Assembly (NCBI RefSeq): GCF_004353985.1
Contig: NZ_SMOA01000029.1
Location: forward strand, 1 to 43,474
Direction: 5' to 3'
DNA: 43,474 bases
Origin: Paracraurococcus ruber
GTDB taxonomy: Bacteria > Pseudomonadota > Alphaproteobacteria > Acetobacterales > Acetobacteraceae
Below, in pieces: positions 23,013-32,131 of the stretch. Made by a program: the position numbers and the translations under genes. The first letter of the stretch is position 1; every line of letters begins with the position of its first letter. Under the pieces are notes generated by a model. That model did not search any database. It saw only the letters and a program-made list of their open reading frames with translations, and was not told the DNA's origin.

Positions 23013-23788
23013 GTGTCAGACACCATCCTGGAAACCAATGGCCTGACCAAGGAATTCATGGGCTTCGTCGCCGTCGGCGACGTTTCCCTGAAGGTCCGCC
23101 GCGGCAGCATCCATGGGCTGATCGGGCCGAACGGCGCCGGGAAGACCACTTGCTTCAACCTGCTGACGAAGTTCCTGCAGCCGACGCGCGGCAGCATCAC
23201 CTATGACGGCCGCGACATCACCAAGCTGAAGCCGGCGCAGGTGGCGCGGCTCGGCCTCGTGCGCAGCTTCCAGATCTCGGCGGTGTTCCCGCACCTGACG
23301 GTGCTGGAGAATGTGCGGGTGGCGCTGCAGCGGCAGCGCGGCGGCAGCTTCGACTTCTGGCGCTCCGACAGCCTGCTGCGGCAGTTCGACGACCGGGCGC
23401 GGGCGCTGCTCGCCGATGTCGGCCTGACGGGGTACGAAACGCTGACGGCGGGCGAGCTGCCCTATGGCCGCAAGCGGGCGCTGGAGATCGCCACGACCCT
23501 GGCGATGGAGCCGCAGATGATGCTGCTCGACGAGCCGACCGCGGGCATGACGCATGAGGATGTGGACCGCATCGTCGCGCTGGTGAAGCGCGTGGCGGTG
23601 GGCCGGACCGTGCTGCTGGTGGAGCACAACCTGAAGGTGGTCTCCGGCCTCTGCGACACCATCACCGTGCTGACCCGGGGCCGCGTGCTGGCCGAGGGCG
23701 ACTACCAGTCCGTGGCCCGCAACCCGGAGGTCATCGCCGCCTATCTGGGCAGCGAGGCGCATACCGTGACCGAGGGAGTGCCGGCCTG

Positions 23789-23789
<1 letters not shown>
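23013..23789 (+). CDS. livG: Liv-type ABC importer ATPase, LivG (second system)
   Basis: A 258-residue ABC ATPase: Walker A GPNGAGKTT (38-46), LivG-type signature YGRKRALEIATTLA, Walker B MLLDEPTAGM and switch His in LVEHNLKV. The frame is open to 22893, but GTG 23013 gives the usual start (SDTILETNGLTKEF) behind GGGAGAGCG; the ATG at 22941 would add a Pro/Gly-rich stretch and is less likely. It opens a long operon: livG, livF, four binding proteins, livH, livM. The TGATG junction couples it to livF. Confidence 0.88.
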
Positions 23790-24535
<746 letters not shown>

Positions 24536-24669
24536 GCCGGGACGGGGGAGGGACGGGCCATGCGGGCGGGGCAGGTGACCAAGGCCGGGCGGCGAACGAA
24601 CCCGGCAGGGCCTGCGTTCCGCCCGCCGCGCGTGGCGGCCGACGCCGCGCCCTGCACACGGAAAGACCC

Positions 24670-25911
24670 ATGCCCCAGCCAATGACCAATCGCCGTTCCC
24701 TCATCGCCGGCGCCACCGCCACCGCCACGGCGCTGGGCGGCCTGCCCTGGCGCGGCGCCCGCGCCCAGGCGAACACCCTCAAGATCGGCGTGCTGAACGA
24801 CCAGTCCGGCGTCTATCGCGACATCTCCGGGCCCACCTCCGTCGCCTGCGTACGGCAGGCGGTCCAGGACCTCGGCAGCCGCGGCCTGAATGTCGAGGTC
24901 GTGGTCGCCGACCACCAGAACAAGCCCGATGTCGGGTCCAACATCGCCCGGCAATGGATCGACCGGGACGGCGTCGACGTGATCGTCGACGTCCCGAACA
25001 GCGCCGTGGCGCTGGCGGTGAACGGCGTGGTGCGGGAGAGGAACAAGGTCTACCTCAACAGCACCGCCGCGACCGCCGACCTGACCGGCCCGCAATGCAG
25101 CCCGAACACCGTCCACTGGACCTATGACACCTGGATGCTGGCGCGCAGCACCGGCGGCGCCATGGTGAAGGCGGGCGGGGATTCCTGGTTCTTCATCACC
25201 GCCGACTATGCCTTCGGCCATGCGCTGGAACGCGACACCGGCAATTTCGTCAAGGCGCAGAACGGCCGCGTGGTCGGCGCGGTGCGCCACCCGCTGGGCA
25301 ACACCGACTACTCGTCCTTCCTGGTGCAGGCGCAGTCGTCCCGCGCCAAGGTGATCGGCCTGGCCAATGCCGGGACGGACACGGTGAACGCGGTGAAGCA
25401 GCTGGCCGAGTTCGGCATCACCCGCCGCGGCACCAAGGTGGCGGTGCTGCTGATGTTCATCAACGACGTGCACGGCCTGGGCCTGCAGGCGGCGCAGGGG
25501 CTGGTCTGCACCGAGACCTTCTACTGGGACCTGAACGACCGCACGCGCGCCTTCACGAACAAGGTCAGGCCGCACCTGGCGGGCAACATGCCGGCGATGT
25601 CGCATGCCGGCTGCTATTCCGCCGTGCTGCACTACCTGAAGGCCGCGGCCGACATGGGCGCCGACAAGGCGAAGGCGAGCGGCGCGGAGGCGGTGGCGCG
25701 CATGAAGGCGATGCCGACCGAAGATGACTGCTTCGGCGCCGGCAGCATCCGCGCCGATGGCCGCAAGATCCACCCCTCCTACCTCTTCGAGGTGAAGTCG
25801 CCGGCCGAGAGCAAGGGCCCCTGGGACTACTACAAGCTGCTGCAGACCACGCCGGCCGAGGAGGCCTTCCGGCCGCTGGCCGAGGGCGCCTGCCCGCTGG
25901 TCCGCAGCTAG
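24670..25911 (+). CDS. Liv-type substrate-binding protein 1 of 4
   Basis: A 413-residue periplasmic binding protein. Tat-like signal NRRSLIAGATATATALGG with cleavage near ARAQA (about residue 36), then LKIGVLNDQSGVYRDISGP, the start of the N-lobe. Characteristic blocks shared with the three genes downstream: DHQNKPDVG, WFFITADYAFGHALERDT, SSRAKVIGLANAG, VCTETFYWDLNDRTRAF, ARMKAMPTEDDCFGAGSIR and SHPSYLFEVK-type tail. ATG 24670 follows GGAAAG; ATG 24682 is an equally possible start. In the family such proteins bind amino acids, amides or aromatic and aliphatic acids; the ligand here is unknown. Confidence 0.88.
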   Translation: MPQPMTNRRSLIAGATATATALGGLPWRGARAQANTLKIGVLNDQSGVYRDISGPTSVACVRQAVQDLGSRGLNVEVVVADHQNKPDVGSNIARQWIDRDGVDVIVDVPNSAVALAVNGVVRERNKVYLNSTAATADLTGPQCSPNTVHWTYDTWMLARSTGGAMVKAGGDSWFFITADYAFGHALERDTGNFVKAQNGRVVGAVRHPLGNTDYSSFLVQAQSSRAKVIGLANAGTDTVNAVKQLAEFGITRRGTKVAVLLMFINDVHGLGLQAAQGLVCTETFYWDLNDRTRAFTNKVRPHLAGNMPAMSHAGCYSAVLHYLKAAADMGADKAKASGAEAVARMKAMPTEDDCFGAGSIRADGRKIHPSYLFEVKSPAESKGPWDYYKLLQTTPAEEAFRPLAEGACPLVRS

Positions 25912-25921
25912 CGCGGTTCGC

Positions 25922-25948
25922 ACGGCGCGCGGACCCCGCGCGCGCCGT
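25922..25948 (+). other. Hairpin between binding-protein genes 1 and 2
   Basis: acggcgcgcgg (25922-25932) can pair with ccgcgcgcgccgt (25936-25948) with a 2-nt bulge and a 3-nt loop, 10 bp after the stop of the first binding-protein gene. The 251-bp gap (25912-26162) also holds other short GC-rich palindromes but no gene. It may be a transcript-stabilising or partial-termination structure that sets the ratio of the tandem genes. Confidence 0.4.
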
Positions 25949-26162
25949 CCCGGGCCATCCGGGCCGGCGCGCGGCATGGTCCGCGGCGGCCCGGCGCCGT
26001 GACGGGCGCCTTGGCGGGTCGGGGTTGGCGGGCCCGGGGGATGAAGGCGATGCGGCGGCCCGCCGGGCCGGCGCCAGGACGGATGCGGGGCGGGCCCGGG
26101 ACGGGCCGCCCCCACGCTTACGGACCGGGAAAACCCGGCCGTTCAACAGGGCAGAACTGGGG

Positions 26163-27401
26163 ATGAACGGGATGCATCTGGGACGCAGGGCACTGCTTGC
26201 CACGGGGGCCGCCGCCGGCGCGGTGACCGCCCTTCCCACACTGTCGCGTGCGCAGGCGGCGAACACGATTCGCATCGGCGTGATGACCGACATGTCGGGC
26301 ATGTATCGCGACAATACGGGCCCGACCTCCGTCGCCTGCACCCGCATGGCGGCGCAGGAATTCGGCAACCGCGGCTTCGCGGTGGAGGTGATCGAGGCCG
26401 ATCACCAGAACCGCCCCGATGTCGGCGCCAACCTGGCGCGGCAATGGTACGACCAGGGCATCGACCTGATCATCGACGTGCCGACCAGCTCGGTCGGGCT
26501 CGCGGTGAACCAGGTCGCGCGGGAGAAGAACAAGCCCTACATCAATGTCGGCTCGGCGACCGCCGACCTGACGGGCGCGCAATGCGGCCCCAGCACCGTC
26601 CACTGGGCCTACGACACCTGGATGCTGGCGCGGTCCAACGGCGGCGCCACGGTGAAGGCGGGCGGCGACACCTGGTTCTTCATCACCGCCGACTACGCCT
26701 TCGGCCATGCGCTGGAACGCGACACGATGAATTTCGTCCGCCAGGCCGGCGGGCGCATCCTGGGCAGCGTGCGCACGCCCTTCCCGGGCACGACCGACTT
26801 CTCCTCCTTCCTGCTGCAGGCGCAGTCGTCGCGCGCCAAGGTCATCGGCCTGGCGAATGCCGGCGCCGACACCCAGACCTGCGTGAAGCAGGCGGCCGAG
26901 TTCGGCCTGACGCGGCGCGGCATCAAGCTCGCCTCGCTGCTGCTGTTCATCAACGACGTCCACGGCCTCGGCCTGCAGACGGCGCAGGGCCTGACCTGCA
27001 CCGAGACCTTCTACTGGGACCTGAACGACCGCAGCCGCGCCTTTGCCCGGCGGGTCATCCAGCGGACGCCGACCAACTACCCGAACATGATCCATGCCGG
27101 CTGCTATTCCGGCACGCTGCATTTCCTGAAGGCGATCGCCGATATGGGCGTGCCGGCGGCCAAGGCCTCCGGCCTCGACCTCGTCAACCGCATGAAGGCG
27201 ATGCCGACCGATGACGAGGCCTTCGGCCCCGGCAGCATCCGCCCGGATGGCCGCCGCATCTGCCCCAGCTTCCTGTTCGAGGTGAAGAAGCCGGAGGAGA
27301 GCCGCGGCCCCTGGGACTACCTGAAGCTGGTGCAGGAGACGCCGGCGGCCGAGGCCTTCCGGCCGGTGGGCGAGGGCGGCTGCGCCCTGATCCGCGCCTG
27401 A
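26163..27401 (+). CDS. Liv-type substrate-binding protein 2 of 4
   Basis: A 412-residue paralogue of the preceding gene: signal LGRRALLATGAAAGAV, cleavage near SRAQA, then IRIGVMTDMSGMYRDNTGP and the same conserved blocks (DHQNRPDVGAN, ADYAFGHALERDT, SSRAKVIGLANAGADT, TETFYWDLNDRSRAF). ATG 26163 is chosen because it puts the RR signal near the N-terminus; ATG 26172 is an alternative; the open frame back to 26025 is not signal-like. It differs from copy 1 in segments such as QTCVKQAAEFGLTRRGIK, which line the hinge and cleft in this fold, so ligand preference may differ. Confidence 0.88.
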   Translation: MNGMHLGRRALLATGAAAGAVTALPTLSRAQAANTIRIGVMTDMSGMYRDNTGPTSVACTRMAAQEFGNRGFAVEVIEADHQNRPDVGANLARQWYDQGIDLIIDVPTSSVGLAVNQVAREKNKPYINVGSATADLTGAQCGPSTVHWAYDTWMLARSNGGATVKAGGDTWFFITADYAFGHALERDTMNFVRQAGGRILGSVRTPFPGTTDFSSFLLQAQSSRAKVIGLANAGADTQTCVKQAAEFGLTRRGIKLASLLLFINDVHGLGLQTAQGLTCTETFYWDLNDRSRAFARRVIQRTPTNYPNMIHAGCYSGTLHFLKAIADMGVPAAKASGLDLVNRMKAMPTDDEAFGPGSIRPDGRRICPSFLFEVKKPEESRGPWDYLKLVQETPAAEAFRPVGEGGCALIRA

Positions 27402-27544
27402 TGCCGGCACCCGGCGCAGCCGCGCCGGCAGAGAGGTTCCGCCACCCGGCCGCGGCCCGCAGCGCGCGCCGGCCGGATGGCCGGGAGAGCATATCCGCGG
27501 CGGGGCCGGAATCCCCCGCCGCGGCTGGTGAGGAGAGGTTGAGA

Positions 27545-28783
27545 ATGTCGTTGACCCGTCGCGGCCTGGTGGCCGCTTCCGTCGGTGCCGGCCTGCTGCC
27601 GGCCCTGCCGCGCCAGTCCCGCGCGCAGGCGGCCAACACCATCCGGATCGGCGTGATGAACGACCAGTCCGGGCCCTACCGCGACATCAGCGGCCCCTAC
27701 GGCATCCAGTGCACGCAGCAGGCGGTGCAGGAGTTCACCGCCGGCGGCAACCGCGGCTTCGCGGTGGAGGTCATCACCGCCGACCACCAGAACAAGCCCG
27801 ATGTCGGCGCCAACCTGGCGCGGCAGTGGTACGACCAGGGCGTGGACCTGATCATCGACGTCCCGACCTCCTCGGTCGGCCTCGCGGTGAACAACGTCGC
27901 GCGGGAGAAGAACAAGGCCTACATCAACACCGGCTCGGCCACCTCCGACCTCACCGGCGCGCAGTGCAGCCCGACCACGGTGCACTGGATGTACGACACC
28001 TACATGCTGGCGAAGTCCACCGGCGGCGCCATGGTGAAGGCGGGCGGCGACAGCTGGTTCTTCATCACCGCCGACTACGCCTTCGGCCATGCGCTGGAAC
28101 GCGATACGACGAAGTTCGTGCGCGACGCCGGCGGCCGGGTGCTGGGCAGCGTGAAGTATCCCTTCCCCGCGACCTCCGACTTCTCCTCCTTCCTGCTGCA
28201 GGCGCAATCCTCCCGCGCCAAGGTGATCGGCCTGGCGAATGCCGGCGCCGACACCATCAACAGCATCAAGCAGGCGGCGGAGTTCGGGCTGATGCGGCGC
28301 GGCGTGAAGCTGGCGGCGCTGCTGATGTTCCTGCCGGACGTGCATGCGCTGGGGCTGCAGACCGCGCAGGGCCTCGTGCTGACCGAGAGCTTCTACTGGG
28401 ACCTGAACGACCGCACCCGCGCCGTGACCCAGCGGCTGCAGCCGCGGCTGCGCGACCAGAAGCCGAACATGGCCTCCATCGCCAACTACTCGGCGACGCT
28501 GCACTACCTGAAGGCGGTGGCCGACATGGGCGTCGCGGCCTCCAAGGCCTCGGGCGTCGAGGTGGTGAACCGCATGAAGGCGATGCCCTGCGACGACGAC
28601 GCCTTCGGCGCCGGCCGCATCCGGCAGGACGGCCGCAAGCTCTGCCCCAGCTATCTCTTCGAGGTGAAGAAGCCGGAGGAGAGCAAGGCCCCCTGGGACT
28701 ACTACAAGCTGCTGCAGACCACGCCGGCGGAGGAAGCCTTCCGCCCGCTGGCCGAAGGCGGCTGCAGCCTGGTCCGCAGCTGA
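27545..28783 (+). CDS. Liv-type substrate-binding protein 3 of 4
   Basis: A 412-residue paralogue: signal LTRRGLVAASVGAGLLPAL ending near SRAQA, then IRIGVMNDQSGPYRDISGP. Shares DHQNKPDVGANLARQWYDQ and DLIIDVPTSSVGLAVN almost word for word with copy 2, and the C-terminal DYYKLLQTTPAEEAFRPLAE with copy 1. ATG 27545 has a strong ribosome site (GAGGAGAGG) 5 bp upstream; the frame extends to 27401 without a signal-like start. The mosaic resemblance to both neighbours suggests duplication with exchange between copies. Confidence 0.88.
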   Translation: MSLTRRGLVAASVGAGLLPALPRQSRAQAANTIRIGVMNDQSGPYRDISGPYGIQCTQQAVQEFTAGGNRGFAVEVITADHQNKPDVGANLARQWYDQGVDLIIDVPTSSVGLAVNNVAREKNKAYINTGSATSDLTGAQCSPTTVHWMYDTYMLAKSTGGAMVKAGGDSWFFITADYAFGHALERDTTKFVRDAGGRVLGSVKYPFPATSDFSSFLLQAQSSRAKVIGLANAGADTINSIKQAAEFGLMRRGVKLAALLMFLPDVHALGLQTAQGLVLTESFYWDLNDRTRAVTQRLQPRLRDQKPNMASIANYSATLHYLKAVADMGVAASKASGVEVVNRMKAMPCDDDAFGAGRIRQDGRKLCPSYLFEVKKPEESKAPWDYYKLLQTTPAEEAFRPLAEGGCSLVRS

Positions 28784-28807
28784 GCGGGTGAGGGGGAGGG
28801 AACGGGC

Positions 28808-30040
28808 ATGAGGATCAGGAGACGCGGACTGCTCGGCACCGCCGCGGCCGCCACGGCGCTGGGCGGTTGGCCCGGCGCCGGCCAGGCGCAGGCGGCGCCG
28901 ATCCGCATCGGCGTGCTGACCGACATGTCCGGGCCCTATCGCGACCTGACCGGGCCCAGCAGCCTGGCCGGCGCCCGGCAGGCGGCGGAGGAGTTCGCCG
29001 CCGCCACCGGGATGGCGGTGGAGGTGATCGCCGGCGACCACCAGAACAAGCCGGATGTCGGCGTGAACATCGCCCGCCAGTGGTTCGACCGCGACGGCGT
29101 CGACATGATCGCCGACCTGCCGAACAGCGCCGTGGCGCTCGCCGTCGCCCAGGTGGCGCGGGAGAAGAACAAGGCGGTGGTCGGCTCCGGCGTCGGCTCC
29201 ACCGCCTTCACCGGCGCGCAGTGCAGCCCGAACAGCGTGCAGTTCACCTACGACACCTACATGCTGGCCAAGGGCACCGGCGACGCGCTGGTCAAGCAGG
29301 GCGCCGACAGCTGGTACTTCGTCACCGCCGACTACGCCTTCGGCCATGCCCTGCAGGCCGACACGGCGAGGTTCGTGGAGGCGGCGGGCGGCAAGGTGCT
29401 GGGCGCGGCGCGCTACCCCTTCCCGGCGACGACCGACTTCTCCTCCTTCCTGCTCGGTGCCCAGGCGGCGCGGCCGAAGGTGATCGGCTTCGCCAATGCC
29501 GGGGCGGACCTGGTGAACTGCATCAAGCAGGCGCGGGAGTTCGGCCTGGCCCGCCAGGGCGTGAAATTCGCCTGCCTGCTGATGACGGTGGTGGACACGC
29601 TCTCGCTCGGCCTGCCGGAGGCGCAGGGCCTGCTGATGACCGAGAGCTTCTACTGGGACCTGAACCCGCGCACCCGCGCCTTCGCCGAACGGGTGAGGGG
29701 CCGGCTGCAGGGGCGCATCGTCAATGCCTCCTGCGCCGGGAATTACGGCGGCACGCTGCACTACCTGAAGGCGGTGCAGTCGCTCGGCGTCGCGCGTGCC
29801 CGCGCCTCGGGGCTCGAGGTGGTGGAGCGGATGAAGGCCATGCCCTGCGACGACGACGCCTTCGGCGCCGGGACCATCCGCCAGGACGGGCGCAAGCTGA
29901 CGCCCGGCTACCTGTTCCAGGTGAAGACCCCGGCGGAATCGACCGGGCCCTTCGACCTGCACAAAGTCATCGCGACCACCCCGGCGGACCAGGCGGCGCG
30001 CCCGCTGGCCGAGGGCGGCTGCCCCTTCGTCAAGATCTGA
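28808..30040 (+). CDS. Liv-type substrate-binding protein 4 of 4
   Basis: A 410-residue paralogue and the most divergent of the four: signal RIRRRGLLGTAAAATALGG with cleavage near GQAQA, then IRIGVLTDMSGPYRDLTGP. It keeps DHQNKPDVGVNIARQWFDRDG and TESFYWDLNPRTRAF but has GVGSTAFTGAQCSPNSVQF and WYFVTADYAFGHALQADT where the others have more alike sequence. The ribosome site GGGGGAGGGAACGGG precedes ATG 28808, 24 bp after copy 3. The permease gene follows 17 bp after its stop, so this copy is the one most directly coupled to the membrane components. Confidence 0.88.
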   Translation: MRIRRRGLLGTAAAATALGGWPGAGQAQAAPIRIGVLTDMSGPYRDLTGPSSLAGARQAAEEFAAATGMAVEVIAGDHQNKPDVGVNIARQWFDRDGVDMIADLPNSAVALAVAQVAREKNKAVVGSGVGSTAFTGAQCSPNSVQFTYDTYMLAKGTGDALVKQGADSWYFVTADYAFGHALQADTARFVEAAGGKVLGAARYPFPATTDFSSFLLGAQAARPKVIGFANAGADLVNCIKQAREFGLARQGVKFACLLMTVVDTLSLGLPEAQGLLMTESFYWDLNPRTRAFAERVRGRLQGRIVNASCAGNYGGTLHYLKAVQSLGVARARASGLEVVERMKAMPCDDDAFGAGTIRQDGRKLTPGYLFQVKTPAESTGPFDLHKVIATTPADQAARPLAEGGCPFVKI

Positions 30041-30057
30041 GGACCGGGAATACCCGC

Positions 30058-30942
30058 ATGGACGACCTATTTGGCATCCCCGCGCCGCTGCTCTTCGGGC
30101 AGCTGCTGCTCGGCCTGATCAACGGCGCCTTCTACGCCATGCTCTCGCTCGGCCTCGCGGTCATCTTCGGCCTGCTCAACATCGTCAACATGGCGCATGG
30201 CGCGCAGTTCATGATGGGCGCCTTCGCCGCCTGGATGCTGCTGAACTGGCTGGGCATCGGCTACTGGGCGGCGCTGCTGCTGGCGCCGATCATCGTCGGC
30301 ATCACCGGCATCATCCTGGAAAAGGCCTTCATCAGCCGATTGTACAAGCTGGACCACCTGTACGGGCTGCTGCTGACCTTCGGCCTGGCGCTGATCATCG
30401 AAGGCGTGTTCCGCAACGAATTCGGCTCCTCCGGCCTGCCCTACCGCATCCCGGCGGAGCTGTCGGGCGCCTGGGACCTCGGCTTCATGTTCATGCCGGT
30501 CTACCGCGGCTGGGTGGTCATCGCCGCGCTGATCCTCTGCCTTGCCACCTGGCTGATCATCGAGAAGACGCGGCTCGGCGCCTATCTCCGCGCCGCGACC
30601 GAGAATGCGGCGCTGGTCCAGGCCTTCGGCGTGAACGTCCCCCGCATGGTCACGCTGACCTACGGCTTCGGCGTGGCGCTGGCGGCGGTCGGCGGCGTGC
30701 TGGCGGCGCCGATCTATTCGGTGAACCCGCAGATGGGCTCGAACCTCATCATCGTGGTCTTCGCCGTGGTCGTCATCGGCGGCATGGGGTCCATCCTCGG
30801 CTCCATCCTCACCGGCTTCGCCCTCGGCATCGTCGAGGGGCTGACCAAGGTCTTCTGGCCGGAAGCCTCCGCCACCGTCATCTTCGTCATCATGGCGATC
30901 GTGCTGCTCGCGCGTCCCGCCGGCCTGTTCGGGAGGGCCTGA
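30058..30942 (+). CDS. livH: Liv-type ABC importer permease, LivH (second system)
   Basis: A 294-residue inner-membrane permease. The LivH signature GLAVIFGLLNIVNMAHGAQF lies near residues 32-51, and the permease-ATPase coupling region is FGVNVPRM with a later GGMGSILGSILTG loop. About eight hydrophobic spans can be traced. ATG 30058 is preceded by GAGGACCGGGAA. Unlike the first system, LivH is separate from LivM, which starts 4 bp downstream; the pair should form the membrane channel shared by the four binding proteins. Confidence 0.92.
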   Translation: MDDLFGIPAPLLFGQLLLGLINGAFYAMLSLGLAVIFGLLNIVNMAHGAQFMMGAFAAWMLLNWLGIGYWAALLLAPIIVGITGIILEKAFISRLYKLDHLYGLLLTFGLALIIEGVFRNEFGSSGLPYRIPAELSGAWDLGFMFMPVYRGWVVIAALILCLATWLIIEKTRLGAYLRAATENAALVQAFGVNVPRMVTLTYGFGVALAAVGGVLAAPIYSVNPQMGSNLIIVVFAVVVIGGMGSILGSILTGFALGIVEGLTKVFWPEASATVIFVIMAIVLLARPAGLFGRA

Positions 30943-30946
30943 AGCC

Positions 30947-31945
30947 ATGGCCGACACCACCACCACCATCACCGCCGCCGCCATTCCGGACCCGGCGCAG
31001 GAATCGCACGGCGTCTGGGGCTTCACCCGGGCGCAGCTTGCGGCGCTGGGGCTGCTGATCGCCTTCCTGGCGGTCGCGCCCTTCCTGCTCTACCCCGTCT
31101 TCCTGATGAAGCTGCTCTGCTTCGCGCTGTTCGCCTGCGCCTTCAACCTGCTGATCGGGTATGTCGGGCTGCTCAGCTTCGGCCATGCCGCCTATTTCGG
31201 GATGGGCGGCTACCTGGCGGGCCATGCCGCCAAGGCCTGGGGGCTGACGCCGGAGATCTCGATCCTCCTCGGCGCGGTCACCGCCGGGCTGCTCGGCGCC
31301 GTCGCCGGCTCCCTCGCCATCCGCCGCCAGGGCATCTACTTCGCCATGATCACCCTGGCGCTGGCGCAGATGGTCTACTTCTTCTGCGTCCAGGCCCCCT
31401 TCACGGGCGGCGAGGACGGCATCCAGGCCATCCCGCGCGGCAAGCTGTTCGGCGCCATCCCGCTGGACCAGGACATGGCGATGTACTGGGTGGTCGCCGC
31501 CATCTTCCTCGGCGGCTTCCTGCTGGTCCACCGCATCATCCACTCCCCCTACGGCCAGGTGCTGAAGTCGATCCGGGAGAACGAGCCGCGCGCCACCTCG
31601 CTCGGCTACCGGACGGACGACTACAAGCTGATGGCCTTCATCCTCTCGGCGACGCTGGCCGGCGTCGCCGGCGCGACCAAGTCCATCGTCTTCGGCATCG
31701 CCACGCTGACTGACGTGCACTGGTCGATGTCGGGGGAGGTGGTGCTGATGACCCTGGTCGGCGGCCTCGGCACCGTCTTCGGCCCGGTGGTCGGCGCCGC
31801 CGTCATCGTCACCATGCAGAACTACCTGGCCGAGATGGGCGCCTGGGTCACCGTCATCCAGGGCGTGATCTTCGTGCTCTGCGTGCTCGCCTTCCGGCGC
31901 GGCCTGGTCGGCGAGATCGGCAACGCGCTGAAGGTGAAGCTGTAG
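30947..31945 (+). CDS. livM: Liv-type ABC importer permease, LivM (second system)
   Basis: A 332-residue inner-membrane permease with a Thr/Ala-rich cytoplasmic N-terminus (MADTTTTITAAAIPDP), the LivM signature VGLLSFGHAAYFGMGGYLAG, TGGEDGIQAIPRG, and the coupling helix segment IRENEPRATSLGY. Start ATG 30947 lies 4 bp after the livH stop. It is the last gene of the eight-gene importer operon; a 14-bp hairpin begins at the last base of its stop codon. Confidence 0.92.
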   Translation: MADTTTTITAAAIPDPAQESHGVWGFTRAQLAALGLLIAFLAVAPFLLYPVFLMKLLCFALFACAFNLLIGYVGLLSFGHAAYFGMGGYLAGHAAKAWGLTPEISILLGAVTAGLLGAVAGSLAIRRQGIYFAMITLALAQMVYFFCVQAPFTGGEDGIQAIPRGKLFGAIPLDQDMAMYWVVAAIFLGGFLLVHRIIHSPYGQVLKSIRENEPRATSLGYRTDDYKLMAFILSATLAGVAGATKSIVFGIATLTDVHWSMSGEVVLMTLVGGLGTVFGPVVGAAVIVTMQNYLAEMGAWVTVIQGVIFVLCVLAFRRGLVGEIGNALKVKL

Positions 31946-31975
31946 GTCCGGGACGGGCGCTGCCCGTTCCGGACC
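31945..31975 (+). terminator. Hairpin at end of importer operon
   Basis: Left arm 31945-31958 (ggtccgggacgggc) pairs with right arm 31962-31975 (gcccgttccggacc): 14 pairs with one G-T wobble and a 3-nt loop, beginning inside the livM stop codon. No T-run. Most likely a terminator or 3'-end stabiliser. Confidence 0.65.
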
Positions 31976-31985
31976 CCACCCGCGA

Positions 31986-32013
31986 GGGGGTTCGACGCAG
32001 GCGTCGAGCCCCC
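31986..32013. terminator. Second strong hairpin between convergent genes
   Basis: gggggttcgacgc (31986-31998) pairs with gcgtcgagccccc (32001-32013): 13 positions with one wobble, the innermost pairs probably open to make the loop. It stands between livM and the convergent hydrolase gene and could act in both directions. A further small stem, cgagcgg (32030-32036) with ccgctcg (32040-32046), follows. Confidence 0.6.
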
Positions 32014-32096
32014 TGGAACCCCCGGGTGTCGAGCGGTTCCCGCTCGCCATGGCCCACGGCAACCGCTCCGGTCATTCGACGCTGCGAGCGGCGTCA

Positions 32097-32124
32097 CCCG
32101 CTCAGGCGGGTCCACCTGAGCGGG
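32097..32124. terminator. Hairpin just downstream of hydrolase gene
   Basis: cccgctcagg (32097-32106) and cctgagcggg (32115-32124) are perfect 10-bp arms around an 8-nt loop, ending 8 bases before the stop codon complement of the minus-strand hydrolase gene. Likely its terminator. The adjoining gatccgctctag (32124-32135) resembles motifs in two other gaps. Confidence 0.55.
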
Positions 32125-32131
32125 ATCCGCT

